Shown here: positions 15,841 to 24,438 of the stretch, piece by piece
Layout of the letters: each line of letters starts with the position of its first letter
Position numbering within the stretch: position 1 is the stretch's first letter
NCBI GenBank assembly: GCA_040905265.1
Contig: JBBDRW010000114.1
Location: 1 to 30,612 of the forward strand
Source of the DNA: JBBDRW01 sp040905265
GTDB lineage: Bacteria > Bacteroidota > Rhodothermia > Balneolales > Balneolaceae
Direction: 5' to 3'
DNA length: 30,612 nt
The notes under the pieces: generated by a model
What the model was told of the DNA's origin: nothing
The model's database searches: none
The model's input: only the letters and a program-made list of their open reading frames with translations
Made by a program: the position numbers and the translations under genes

Positions 15841-16511
15841 ACTATTCTGCCACTCTTCTGATCGACCGGATCTTCTACCAGATCGCCGACAATGTGATTC
15901 TGAAAGAAGTCTCTGCAGCGGTACATCCTGGGAAAATTACAGCCATTATCGGTGAGTGCGGGTCGGGCAAATCGATTCTGTTGAAGATCGTTGCCGGTCA
16001 GGTGGCGGCGACCGGAGGAGTAACCCGCCTTGATGGTAAGACCTTTCAAAAAAAGTCTCTTTTCAGGAGATTCAAAACGATCGGATATCTGCCGCAGCGT
16101 CCGATGTTGCCGGATGAGTTTTCTGTGGAGCGGGTACTCCGTACAATGCCGAAGACCGCTTCCGGGAATTTTTTAGACGACAAGGTAATTTCGACTATCC
16201 GAAAAGAGAGGGTCGGGGCACTTTCAGCAGGTGAACGGAGGTACCTGGAACTTTCCGTGATCTGCAGCCTGCCTCGAAAATATCTCCTTCTGGATGAACC
16301 GATGACAGCAGTTGAACCGGTATTTGCAGAGCTGATTCAAAAGAAAATCCGAGAAGCCGCCTCGGCCGGGAAGGGTGTTCTGGTTACAGACTTCACACAC
16401 CGTTATGTCTCTGAACTGGCCGACCACTTCTATCTGCTGGACAAGGGCGAATGTCACTACCTTGACGGAGACCTGACGATTGAACTGGTCAACAGGGGAT
16501 TTCTCAAGTAG
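15837..16511 (+). CDS. Compact ABC transporter ATP-binding protein with altered H-loop
   Basis: A 224-residue ABC ATPase. Walker A is GECGSGKS (39-46), the Q-loop glutamine is Q87 (GYLPQ), the signature is LSAGE (129-133) and Walker B is YLLLDE (149-154). The helical subdomain between Q-loop and signature is only about 40 residues. At the switch position, where LptB-type proteins have T-D-H, this protein has T-D-F (F186) with a histidine two residues later (H188), so ATP hydrolysis may be altered. The start is TTG at 15837, overlapping the previous stop as TTGA; the ABC core begins at once, so no later start fits. Substrate unknown. Confidence 0.82.
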   Translation: MNYSATLLIDRIFYQIADNVILKEVSAAVHPGKITAIIGECGSGKSILLKIVAGQVAATGGVTRLDGKTFQKKSLFRRFKTIGYLPQRPMLPDEFSVERVLRTMPKTASGNFLDDKVISTIRKERVGALSAGERRYLELSVICSLPRKYLLLDEPMTAVEPVFAELIQKKIREAASAGKGVLVTDFTHRYVSELADHFYLLDKGECHYLDGDLTIELVNRGFLK

Positions 16512-16628
16512 ATAGCAGGAATTCAGCTGAGTGTTTGCAGGACTTACGCCACAGTAGATTCGACGTAACTTCGACAGACTCCCAGGGAGCAGGATCTGCT
16601 GCTGAGCCGATGATCCATATAGATTCGT

Positions 16629-17462
16629 CTACAGTGAGATCCAGGGGAATTTCCGGAAATCTGGTTTGCGCTTCTCCAGGAATGCATTTCGCCCCTCTTC
16701 CGCTTCGTCGGTCATATAGGCGAGCCGGGTCGCCTCCCCGGAGAAGACCTGCTGTCCCACTAACCCGTCATCGACCAGGTTAAAGGCGAATTTGATCATC
16801 CGGATTGCTGTCGGGCTCTTTCCGAGAATCTCCTGAGCCCATTCGATCCCCGTCTTCTCAAGTTCATCGTGTGGCACAACAGCGTTTACCATCCCCATTT
16901 CATACGCTTCCTCTGCGGAGTAATTTCGTCCCAGAAAGAAGATTTCACGTGCACGTTTCTGTCCGACCTGTCGTGCCAGCAGTGCGGAACCAAAACCACC
17001 GTCGAAACTGGCTACATCTGCATCTGTCTGTTTGAAAATAGCGTGCTCCCTGCTTGCCAGAGTGAGGTCGCAAACCACATGCAGGCTGTGTCCTCCGCCA
17101 ACTGCCCAGCCGGGGACGAGACAGATCACAACCTTGGACATAAACCGGATGATTCGTTGAATGTCAAGAACATTGAGGCGTTGTACACCATCTTCACCCT
17201 GATATCCACTTGCTGATCGCACTTTCTGGTCGCCACCCGAACAGAAAGAGTAGACGCCATCTTTAGCGGGCCCCTCTCCTGTCAGCAGAATGACTCCGAT
17301 AGTGGTATCCTCACGTGCATCGATCAGTGCCTCCTCCATCTCAAATAGTGTCCGGGGCCTGAAAGCATTGCGAACCTCCGGCCTGTTGATGGCAATACGG
17401 GCGATCCCGTCCATTTTGGAATAGGTGATATCCTGATACTGTTTATTCTGTGTCCAGCTCAT
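16629..17462 (-). CDS. menB: 1,4-dihydroxy-2-naphthoyl-CoA synthase (MenB)
   Basis: Crotonase-fold enzyme that cyclises o-succinylbenzoyl-CoA to 1,4-dihydroxy-2-naphthoyl-CoA in menaquinone synthesis. The 277-residue protein has FCSGGDQKVRS (73-83), the oxyanion-hole loop AVGGGHSLH (120-128) and SFDGGFGSALLARQVGQKRA (152-171). In TDADV (146-150) an aspartate, D147, stands where bicarbonate-dependent E. coli-type MenB has Gly156. This suggests the second MenB class, which uses its own carboxylate instead of bicarbonate. The gene overlaps the end of menH by 20 bases and is the last of the men operon. Confidence 0.95.
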   Translation of the reverse strand: MSWTQNKQYQDITYSKMDGIARIAINRPEVRNAFRPRTLFEMEEALIDAREDTTIGVILLTGEGPAKDGVYSFCSGGDQKVRSASGYQGEDGVQRLNVLDIQRIIRFMSKVVICLVPGWAVGGGHSLHVVCDLTLASREHAIFKQTDADVASFDGGFGSALLARQVGQKRAREIFFLGRNYSAEEAYEMGMVNAVVPHDELEKTGIEWAQEILGKSPTAIRMIKFAFNLVDDGLVGQQVFSGEATRLAYMTDEAEEGRNAFLEKRKPDFRKFPWISL

Positions 17463-18300
17463 GGTTTACGTGGTTAATGAAGGTTTCAATTTCATTGGCC
17501 CAAAGGGCAGGGCGGTCCAGATGGACCCGGTGCCCGCTTCCCGGTACAATTCGAAGTCGGGAGTCGGGCAACAACTGATTCATATCAGTATGAATCGAGC
17601 AAAATTTTTCATCGGCCTCTCCGGAGAGGAGACAGACCGGAAGATACAGATCCTGTAGCCTGTGAACCAATGAGGGCATGCTGCCGGTTCCGAACCCTCG
17701 CAACACGGCAGCAATGGCTTGGGGAGACTGCTCCCGCATGATTTGTTCATAGAGTCTGTGGCGGCGGGTACCTCTGTTTTCGGTTTCATTGTTAACACCC
17801 GGACGTGGTTGAAAAAGCGAAAGTCTGTGCCACCGCTCCAGAAACAGAGGATAATTTGAGAGAATCTGAATGGCACGCTCTTCATCCAGCTTCCGTCTCT
17901 CCTCACGTTGCCACTCCTGCCCGATTCCGGCTGTACTGCTCTCCAGTATGAGCCCTTTCAGTTGATTTTGATGGGATATGGCGTATTGCAGGGCGAGCCG
18001 TCCACCCATTGAATAACCGTGCAGAAAGAGTGGTGAATGGCCGAGTCGGCTGACCAGGATTTGAAGTGAATCTGTCAGCCTCTCTGTTCGGTACCGTTCA
18101 CTGTTCGGGCCCCCTCCGCTCTCTCCATGGCCCGGGAAGTCGACCGTGACAGGATTGCAAAACTGCTTCAACCTTTTCATCAGTGGGGTGAAGACCCTTC
18201 CGGAGCCCATAAAACCGTGTATCAGCATCAGCCAGGGAAGTTTCGGCCGGTTTTGATGGATCTCAAAATTCCATGCGATATGATTACAGCAGAGGATCAT
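17443..18300 (-). CDS. menH: Alpha/beta hydrolase, probable SHCHC synthase (MenH)
   Basis: Probably eliminates pyruvate from SEPHCHC to give SHCHC, the step after MenD. The 285-residue protein has the oxyanion motif HGFMGSG (28-34), the nucleophile elbow GYSMGG with S97, and plausible D230 and H257 (GSGHRVHL) to complete the triad. The frame opens at 18330, but the ATG at 18300 forms an ATGA overlap with the stop of the upstream glycosyltransferase gene, so I start there. MenH proteins resemble many other hydrolases; the call is carried by placement between menD and menB. Confidence 0.85.
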   Translation of the reverse strand: MILCCNHIAWNFEIHQNRPKLPWLMLIHGFMGSGRVFTPLMKRLKQFCNPVTVDFPGHGESGGGPNSERYRTERLTDSLQILVSRLGHSPLFLHGYSMGGRLALQYAISHQNQLKGLILESSTAGIGQEWQREERRKLDEERAIQILSNYPLFLERWHRLSLFQPRPGVNNETENRGTRRHRLYEQIMREQSPQAIAAVLRGFGTGSMPSLVHRLQDLYLPVCLLSGEADEKFCSIHTDMNQLLPDSRLRIVPGSGHRVHLDRPALWANEIETFINHVNHELDTE

Positions 18301-19373
18301 CCGGACGTGATGTACATCTCTTTGCACCATTTTTCAAATCGGTCACCCCAGGAATGAAGAGAATATTCCCCCTCAGCCACCTGCCGGCAGGCCCTCCGGT
18401 CTATCTGTGAAAGTTTCTCAACAGCTTCAATCAATCCATCTACCGAGTCCGGACAGGTCAGGAATCCGGTCTTTCCATCCTCGATGATCTCTGCCGGACC
18501 GCCCCGCTGGTAGCTGATGACCGGAACACCACATGCGAGTGCTTCCAGGGCAACAATCCCGAACGCTTCGATCCAGCGCGGCGTCATGAGCAGTGCTTTG
18601 GCCTTTCGGATAGAGGCCTGTAACTTCTCCCGTCCAAGAAATCCTTCATAACGGATCGGCGCATCCGGAAACTGCCGGTTAATCTCGTTCCAGTAATCAG
18701 GCTCCTCCAACTTTCCCAGAATTCGCAGCTGGATTCCGGTTCGATCTGCCAGTTCCACTGCATCCGCGAGCCCTTTCTCTTTCGAGATCCGGCCGATCCA
18801 GACAATATAGCTATCCGGTTCGGCGCAAAATGTGTAGTGTGCAGTGTTAATACCACACCCGAGCGGAATCAGGGACTCCGGCTGGGGAAACGTTTCCGCC
18901 TGGGTACGGGTGTAGCATGCGAGCCGACCGGGAGTACGTTTTGCCAGTTGGGTGATCTCATAGTCCATTGCATCGTTCAAGGAACTCATTGTAATAAAGT
19001 GGCCCATCGGTGTATCGAGTTGAGGGGTCATGTAGAGTGGTGTCCAGTCGTAGGCAAAGTTGATGATCAGGTCTGCTTCCTCTTGTCGCTCGACAAGGTA
19101 TCGGCACATGTTGGATAGAATACCGTTTTGCGGGGTAAAAGCACGGGCTGTGCGGGACTGGTGCTGTGCTGTTGGCTGGAGTACACCGAAGATCTCTGTC
19201 AGGTGAACTGCCGGAAGGCGTGAGCCTTGCGGGGCGGCAACTTCAACATAGTAGTTTCGACTGATAAGCAGCCTGGAAAGCGCAGCTACGGTATATTCGA
19301 CACCTCCTCCGATCCCGGAGCCGAGCGGAGCAACCGGCGTGGAGAGTAAGAGCAGGTTTCTGGGGCGTTGCAT
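18297..19373 (-). CDS. GT4 glycosyltransferase inside the men operon, BGluT-like N-terminus
   Basis: A 358-residue GT-B fold glycosyltransferase, family 4. The N-terminus, LLSTPVAPLGSGIGGGVEYT (about 8-27), has the glycine-rich loop I associate with the cyanobacterial UDP-glucose:tetrahydrobiopterin glucosyltransferase group. The C-terminal domain has WIGRISKEKGLADA and the donor-binding EAFGIVALE motif followed by ACGVPVISY and GGPAEIIEDGKTGF. It starts 49 bases after menD ends and overlaps menH as ATGA, so it is translated within the menaquinone operon. No glycosylation step is known in menaquinone synthesis. The true acceptor is unknown; the pterin idea is inference from resemblance only. 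Confidence 0.8.
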   Translation of the reverse strand: MQRPRNLLLLSTPVAPLGSGIGGGVEYTVAALSRLLISRNYYVEVAAPQGSRLPAVHLTEIFGVLQPTAQHQSRTARAFTPQNGILSNMCRYLVERQEEADLIINFAYDWTPLYMTPQLDTPMGHFITMSSLNDAMDYEITQLAKRTPGRLACYTRTQAETFPQPESLIPLGCGINTAHYTFCAEPDSYIVWIGRISKEKGLADAVELADRTGIQLRILGKLEEPDYWNEINRQFPDAPIRYEGFLGREKLQASIRKAKALLMTPRWIEAFGIVALEALACGVPVISYQRGGPAEIIEDGKTGFLTCPDSVDGLIEAVEKLSQIDRRACRQVAEGEYSLHSWGDRFEKWCKEMYITSG

Positions 19374-19422
19374 GGGGTCGGTTGTAGTGAAATCGGGACG
19401 CTATCGGGTTGTGAGATTTTTC

Positions 19423-21117
19423 CTACCCGTTCCAGAGGGCCCGGCGCAGATCCATGGATGCTTCCGGATCAGTCTGGCATTCGAGAATCGTTGTTTTCGG
19501 TTCGAGATAGTTCTCCGGGTCAATCTTGCTCAATTTTTCAAGAGAGTCAACCAGCAGATAATCCAGGCCGTGCGCTCTGGCCAAAGACTGGAAATCCACA
19601 TCCTGAGGGGTTTCAAAGTAGGTCTTAAAATACTCTTCCTGCTCCCGGACCGGCAGCATCCGGAAGATCGTTCCCCCGCCATTGTTCAGGATAACAACCA
19701 ATACGGGGTGGCCTACTTTCTGTGCGGAAAGCAGTGCATTGGAGTCGTGCAGAAATGCCAGATCACCCATGAGGCAGATCAGCGGCCGGCCTGCAGCCGC
19801 CTGAATGCCCAGCCCGCTGCTCAGAATGCCATCTATCCCGGCAGCACCCCGGTTTGCAAAAATCCGGGTTCCGGTGATCAGAGGAGATCCGAAAAGGGCA
19901 AGGTCACGGATGGGAAAGGAGTTGGAAACCATCCAGTCAAACCGGGTTCCTGAACTCCGGCTCAGATGGCGGATAATATGTCCGTCGGTGAGTGTCGGAG
20001 CCTGTTCCAGTAATTCACTCCGCCGCTCCAGAGCACGCTGTTCATGGGTAAAGAAAGATTGAATCCAGCGGTTCTTTTTCGGTTTTACCGGTTCAGTATC
20101 GAGTGTATCCCCGGTAAGAAAAATACGTTCATCACTGGTATACAGATCATCCTGCCAGCCACTTCGGGAGAGGAACTGGAGAGTTGGAATGTCGCGGCAT
20201 TCGGCCAGTAACAACTGAAGGGAGTGGTTGACCGGAACTGCTCCAAACCGAAGGATCAGGTCCGGCCTGAGCTCTCTGCGGCAGGTATCGTGACGAAGGA
20301 ACTGATCATAACCGGTGATGGTGTTTTCAGTTTGGGGGATACCTGAACCGGGTTCCAGGAAAAGGGGTGCCTGCAGTTTCTCTGCCAGGGAGTGGATAGA
20401 ATGGACGGGAACGCTGAAGGGGTGTCCGGGCCCTCCGATGATCAGCGGGCGTTGTGAACGGTTCAAAAGCTCCAGAATTTCAACTGAAAGGTGTACTGTG
20501 GAACGCGAGGCAGCATCGTACTGCTTCCGTTTTTGTTGCTCCAGTTGACTTCTGTTTCGCTCTTTTTCATCACTTAGTGAGTTTGCTGACGGTTCCAGAG
20601 GCTTTCGGAAGGGGAGATTGACATGGGAAGCACCTCCGTACCGAATGGAGCTCTCCACAGCCTGGGCAGCAATCCGCTCCAGCTGGCGGTAATCACGGGA
20701 TTCGTGGACCGGTTCACCTGCCTCGTGGAACCAGACTGCCTGTTCGCCAAAAAGTTTGATCTGGTCAATTGTCTGCGAACTGCCGCTGCTTCTGAGGTGC
20801 GGTGGCCGATCGGCAGAGAGAATCACGATCGGTACACCGGACTCTTTAGCTTCCACAACCGCAGGCAGATAGTTTGCCAAAGCTGTACCGGAGGTACAGA
20901 TCAAAAGGGCAGGAACTCCATCGGCCTTTCCGGTCCCGAGTGCCTGATATGCGGCAGACCGTTCATCCAGTACAACACGTTTTGTGAATCCCGGGTGTGT
21001 AGCAGCAGCAAGTGTCAGGGGAGTGGAACGGGAGCCGGGTGACACGATAATGTGACGTATACCCAGGTTGAAGAATGCCCGAAGCAGGGTGGAGGCCCAG
21101 GTGAGTGAATCAGCCAT
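19423..21117 (-). CDS. menD: SEPHCHC synthase (MenD), thiamine-diphosphate enzyme
   Basis: Condenses isochorismate with 2-oxoglutarate, releasing CO2, to make 2-succinyl-5-enolpyruvyl-6-hydroxy-3-cyclohexene-1-carboxylate. The 564-residue protein has the N-terminal SPGSRSTPLTLAA (26-38), the thiamine-activating glutamate E52 in DERSAAY, and a ThDP/Mg binding motif from GDLAF (451) to NN (478-479). Length is normal. It starts one base after menF ends, so the two are almost certainly translated from one transcript. Confidence 0.95.
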   Translation of the reverse strand: MADSLTWASTLLRAFFNLGIRHIIVSPGSRSTPLTLAAATHPGFTKRVVLDERSAAYQALGTGKADGVPALLICTSGTALANYLPAVVEAKESGVPIVILSADRPPHLRSSGSSQTIDQIKLFGEQAVWFHEAGEPVHESRDYRQLERIAAQAVESSIRYGGASHVNLPFRKPLEPSANSLSDEKERNRSQLEQQKRKQYDAASRSTVHLSVEILELLNRSQRPLIIGGPGHPFSVPVHSIHSLAEKLQAPLFLEPGSGIPQTENTITGYDQFLRHDTCRRELRPDLILRFGAVPVNHSLQLLLAECRDIPTLQFLSRSGWQDDLYTSDERIFLTGDTLDTEPVKPKKNRWIQSFFTHEQRALERRSELLEQAPTLTDGHIIRHLSRSSGTRFDWMVSNSFPIRDLALFGSPLITGTRIFANRGAAGIDGILSSGLGIQAAAGRPLICLMGDLAFLHDSNALLSAQKVGHPVLVVILNNGGGTIFRMLPVREQEEYFKTYFETPQDVDFQSLARAHGLDYLLVDSLEKLSKIDPENYLEPKTTILECQTDPEASMDLRRALWNG

Positions 21118-21118
21118 C

Positions 21119-22567
21119 TCAGGAGGCAGCCTGTTTCAGAGCATTGAGCAGGGGGGCAAACTTTAGCTGTGTCTCCTCCCACTCTCTGTCCGGGTCTGAG
21201 TCTGCCACTATTCCGCAACCGGCAAACAGCGAGGCTTTCGTACCATTGACAAGCGCACTGCGGATGGCGACAGAGAATTCTCCGTCTCCGTTCAGATTCG
21301 CCCAGCCAATCGGGCCGGCATACCATCCCCGGTCGATCGTTTCGATCTCCTCGATGTAAGGAATCGCCTGAGCCCTCGGGTAGCCCCCGACAGCAGGAGT
21401 CGGATGGAGTGTTCCGGCAAGTTCGTGGATCGTAATATTGTTGCGGGCTCTGGCACGGATGGGGGTGAAAAGGTGCTGAACGTTATCCAGTTTCTTGATC
21501 CTTGGAAGAGCAGGGTGTTCCAGATCACGGCTCAGCGGCTCAAGGTTTGCCCGGATATCCCGGACTACAAAGTCATGTTCAGAGCGGTCCTTCAGGCTCT
21601 CCATCAACCGGTGCTCAAGGGCGGAATCCTCCGAAGCACTCTCTCCGCGGGAGATACTCCCTGCCAGCCCTTCCGTCAGAACCCGGTTGTGGCGCAGAGA
21701 GATAAGCCGCTCGGGGGTGGCGCCGATAAAAGCCGGACCGTCGTTACTACGGACCAGAAATGTGGTACACCCTGGAAAATGCTCACGGAGATGGTAGAGA
21801 GCACGGGAGATACGAATCGGCCGATCAGTCTCGAGATCTATCTTGCGTGCGATTACAATCTTCTGAAATGTGCCTTTTCGAATCAGTTCACGGCTTTTTT
21901 CGACCTGTTTCCGCCACTCTTGCAGTGATCCGGACGAAACCTGTACACCATCCTCCTGGGAGTTGTCCCCCTGATGATAGCTGCATATCTGTGCAGAGTG
22001 ATCCAGGAACCGGGAGTATTCATGGTGAAGCTGTTCAAGAATTACTCTGACACTCTGCCCCTTCAAACGGAGCGTGAGTGTGAGGAGGTGAAGATCCCCT
22101 TCTCTGAGTATACTCCATTCCGGAAGAACGAAACGGGCTGCGCCGAACGAGGCCCACTCTTTCCGGATGTTGTAGTCGGAAAAGGAGTAACCGCCTATTA
22201 AAAACGGCGAGGCGAGAGGGTGGTTAAGGGAAGAAAAGGAGGCGGTTTGAAGCTGGAGACGGCGTGTGAGCCGGCTGATATCCCGAAAACGGTTTTTGCC
22301 GGTCGAGCGCAGAATATCCGCTGTCCCTCCGGTTGCAATAGCAAACTCCTGGTCCGGTTTCTCCCAATAGTAGATCTGGTTGCTCTCTGGAAGTTGTTCG
22401 ATATAGGCGAGCGGATCTACATCCTGCACCGGTATAGAGACCGAGAGCCACTCCTTCTCCGGATACAACTCCGCAGACCGGCAGATAAACCGGGCCAGAG
22501 CATCCAGGTCAAGTTGCTGAGGGGTTAGATTCAGGTCCGTAAAGTCAGAAGGGGAGAATGATTCCAT
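21119..22567 (-). CDS. menF: Isochorismate synthase (MenF)
   Basis: Converts chorismate to isochorismate, the committed step of menaquinone synthesis. The 482-residue protein carries the chorismate-binding domain in its second half: KIVIARKIDL with the general-base lysine K236, GATPERLISL, TEGLAGSISRGES, SEHDFVV, and the closing GWYAGPIGW and FAGCGIVADSDP. The N-terminal half is variable as in the family. It is the first gene of the operon on the minus strand. Anthranilate or aminodeoxychorismate synthase is unlikely given the motif set and the men neighbours. Confidence 0.93.
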   Translation of the reverse strand: MESFSPSDFTDLNLTPQQLDLDALARFICRSAELYPEKEWLSVSIPVQDVDPLAYIEQLPESNQIYYWEKPDQEFAIATGGTADILRSTGKNRFRDISRLTRRLQLQTASFSSLNHPLASPFLIGGYSFSDYNIRKEWASFGAARFVLPEWSILREGDLHLLTLTLRLKGQSVRVILEQLHHEYSRFLDHSAQICSYHQGDNSQEDGVQVSSGSLQEWRKQVEKSRELIRKGTFQKIVIARKIDLETDRPIRISRALYHLREHFPGCTTFLVRSNDGPAFIGATPERLISLRHNRVLTEGLAGSISRGESASEDSALEHRLMESLKDRSEHDFVVRDIRANLEPLSRDLEHPALPRIKKLDNVQHLFTPIRARARNNITIHELAGTLHPTPAVGGYPRAQAIPYIEEIETIDRGWYAGPIGWANLNGDGEFSVAIRSALVNGTKASLFAGCGIVADSDPDREWEETQLKFAPLLNALKQAAS

Positions 22568-22888
22568 CGAGATATCGAACTATATACCGGATATATCGTT
22601 TTCTGTTTGCCAGGAGTACGGTATCCCCGATTGCAATTCAGAGCGACTTTTACAACTTCTGTCACGGCCTCGGTCTTGAACAACTGACAGGCCCTCAAAC
22701 GCTCCGTTTCAATACTTTCAATATAAATTGAAAATTAGAAATTTGAAAAGAAGAATGTTCAACGTCCAGCCTGTAGCAATAGTGAGCAGGATAAGATCAA
22801 AAGAGGGGGTTAACGGACGTTGTTACAAGGGAAAAGGAGGAGCCGGCCGGGTAGAAATGGAATGGGGTATCCGTCTATGACTACTTTC
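22568..22888. other. Intergenic region upstream of menF
   Basis: A 321-base gap between the menF start and the end of the DUF4290 gene, both on the minus strand. It holds a very AT-rich patch at about 22708-22755 that is the best place for the men promoter, though no exact consensus is seen. An inverted repeat, CAACGTCC (22760-22767) and GGACGTTG (22815-22822), has arms 47 bases apart. No further gene is apparent. Confidence 0.4.
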
Positions 22889-23164
22889 TCAGCGGGCGTC
22901 GTCTACGCCGCCGGTTTCGTACGGGTTAAAGATACCATACTCCTTCGGGTCGAACTCTGCGAGTTCATAAAAATAGTCCCAGGCAAGTGCGCTCTGGCCC
23001 TTGTCATTCACCCAGTTTGGGTGGCTCTGTTTGATCAGGCCGACCACCCGTTTGGCATACTCTACACGTTCACGCTGATCCTCAACGCGCGGAATCGCAC
23101 GGATCATCAGGTCGAGATTGTAGCCACAGTCGTAATCTTTCGGTTTACTCTGAGTCAGAAACAT
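22889..23164 (-). CDS. Short DUF4290-like protein
   Basis: A 91-residue soluble protein of unknown function. The pattern YDCGYNLDLMIRAI, then EDQRERVEYAKRVVGLIKQSHPN and a WDYFYELAEF segment, matches the start of DUF4290, a family found widely in Bacteroidota and relatives, where an asparagine-rich helix pair is followed by a Trp-aromatic region. Usual members are about twice as long, so this one seems to keep only the N-terminal part. It stands alone between the men operon and the cysteine synthase-like gene. Confidence 0.65.
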   Translation of the reverse strand: MFLTQSKPKDYDCGYNLDLMIRAIPRVEDQRERVEYAKRVVGLIKQSHPNWVNDKGQSALAWDYFYELAEFDPKEYGIFNPYETGGVDDAR

Positions 23165-23334
23165 TGTCTACTTTTTGATTTGCAATATGGAAATGTATGA
23201 AATTTTCCGGAGGTTCGCCTGTCTGATTGAATGTACTGTGCGTACGATCTTTCATTCGCCTCGTTACGATCCCGATAACCCGACAGACTTATGGTGCAGA
23301 GAAGGAGGCAATGGATCGATAAAATGCACATGGC

Positions 23335-24327
23335 CTATTCATCTCCCTCCAGAAAGCCTTGTTCTTTCATCCAATCATCATTAAAGATTTTCTTTACATA
23401 GCGGGTACCACTGTCCGGGAGGATCACTACCATCAGTGCATCCCTGCCCGGACGCTCGTTTCTGGCAAACTCAAGCGCTCCATAGACGGCTGCTCCACAA
23501 GATCCGCCTGCAAAAATCCCCTCTTTTTTTGCAAGATCCCGGGTTGCCTGGAAGGCATTCTTGTCATTTACCTGAACCACATGGTCGATCAGGCTGAAAT
23601 CCATGTTTTCCGGCAGGATATCCTCGCCTATCCCTTCTGTGAGATAGGGCTTGACCTCATTTTTGTCAAATTCGCCCGTTTCAAAATATTTTCGATAGAC
23701 AGAGCCGACGCTGTCCACCCCGATGACCTGGATCTCCGGATTCTGCTCCTTCAGATAGCGGGCGACACCGGAGATGGTTCCGCCGGTTCCCATCCCTGCC
23801 ACGTAATGGGTGATCTTCCCTTCCGTCTGCTTCCAGATTTCAGGGCCGGTCCCCTCATAATGAGCTTGTGTATTACTTGGGTTGTCATATTGGTTCGGAT
23901 AATAGGAGTTGGGTGTCTCCTCGCTCAGGCGGCGGGCGACCGAGTAGTAGCTCTGCGGGTCATCTGGCTCCACGTTGGTCGGGCAGACGATCACTTCTGC
24001 TCCAAGAGCCCGCAGGAGGTCGATTTTCTCTTTGCTTTGTTTATCGGTTGTTGTAAAGACACAGTTGTACCCTTTGATGACAGCTGCTAATGCAAGCCCC
24101 ATTCCGGTATTGCCTGAGGTTCCTTCGATGATCGTTCCTCCCGGTTGGATCAACCCGGCTTTTTCGGCATCTTCAATCATCTTGATCCCGATCCGGTCTT
24201 TCACACTCTGGCCCGGATTCATAAACTCCACCTTGGCCAGAACAGTCAGGTCGAGCCCCTCTGTCATCTTGTTCAGTTTCACAAGTGGGGTGTTGCCGAT
24301 CGTTTCCAGGATAGAATTGTAATACAT
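23335..24327 (-). CDS. Cystathionine beta-synthase/cysteine synthase-like PLP enzyme
   Basis: A fold-type II PLP enzyme of sulfur amino acid metabolism. In the 330-residue protein the PLP lysine is K43 (SVKDR), and the phosphate and substrate loop is GTSGNTG (69-75) with GMGTGGTISG further on. Several stretches look more like cystathionine beta-synthase than CysK or CysM: DSVGSVYRKYF, YLTEGIGEDILP, and the end DSGTRYVKKIFNDDWM. There are no C-terminal regulatory CBS domains, so it would be the catalytic core only. It is divergent from the DUF3467 gene with a 111-base gap. Exact substrate preference cannot be settled from sequence alone. Confidence 0.87.
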   Translation of the reverse strand: MYYNSILETIGNTPLVKLNKMTEGLDLTVLAKVEFMNPGQSVKDRIGIKMIEDAEKAGLIQPGGTIIEGTSGNTGMGLALAAVIKGYNCVFTTTDKQSKEKIDLLRALGAEVIVCPTNVEPDDPQSYYSVARRLSEETPNSYYPNQYDNPSNTQAHYEGTGPEIWKQTEGKITHYVAGMGTGGTISGVARYLKEQNPEIQVIGVDSVGSVYRKYFETGEFDKNEVKPYLTEGIGEDILPENMDFSLIDHVVQVNDKNAFQATRDLAKKEGIFAGGSCGAAVYGALEFARNERPGRDALMVVILPDSGTRYVKKIFNDDWMKEQGFLEGDE

Positions 24328-24438
24328 ATACTGTTGTTAAGTTTGCAGCCGTCCGGTTGTCAAAAAAAAGTTTTGCAGAATATAGCAAAATACAGCTTCA
24401 ATCTCTCCAACCATACAAACGAACCGAACCAACGATTT

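Noticed and set aside
19339..19953. 204-codon plus-strand frame over the menD and glycosyltransferase genes
   Set aside because: Both minus-strand genes are full-length with clear motifs; the plus frame has none.
24145..24438. N-terminal extension of the DUF3467 frame
   Set aside because: It is antisense to the cysteine synthase-like gene, and the DUF3467 domain starts after the ATG at 24439.
24328..24438. Riboswitch (SAM or similar) before the cysteine synthase-like gene
   Set aside because: The short 111-base gap shows no conserved riboswitch core or extended pairing.
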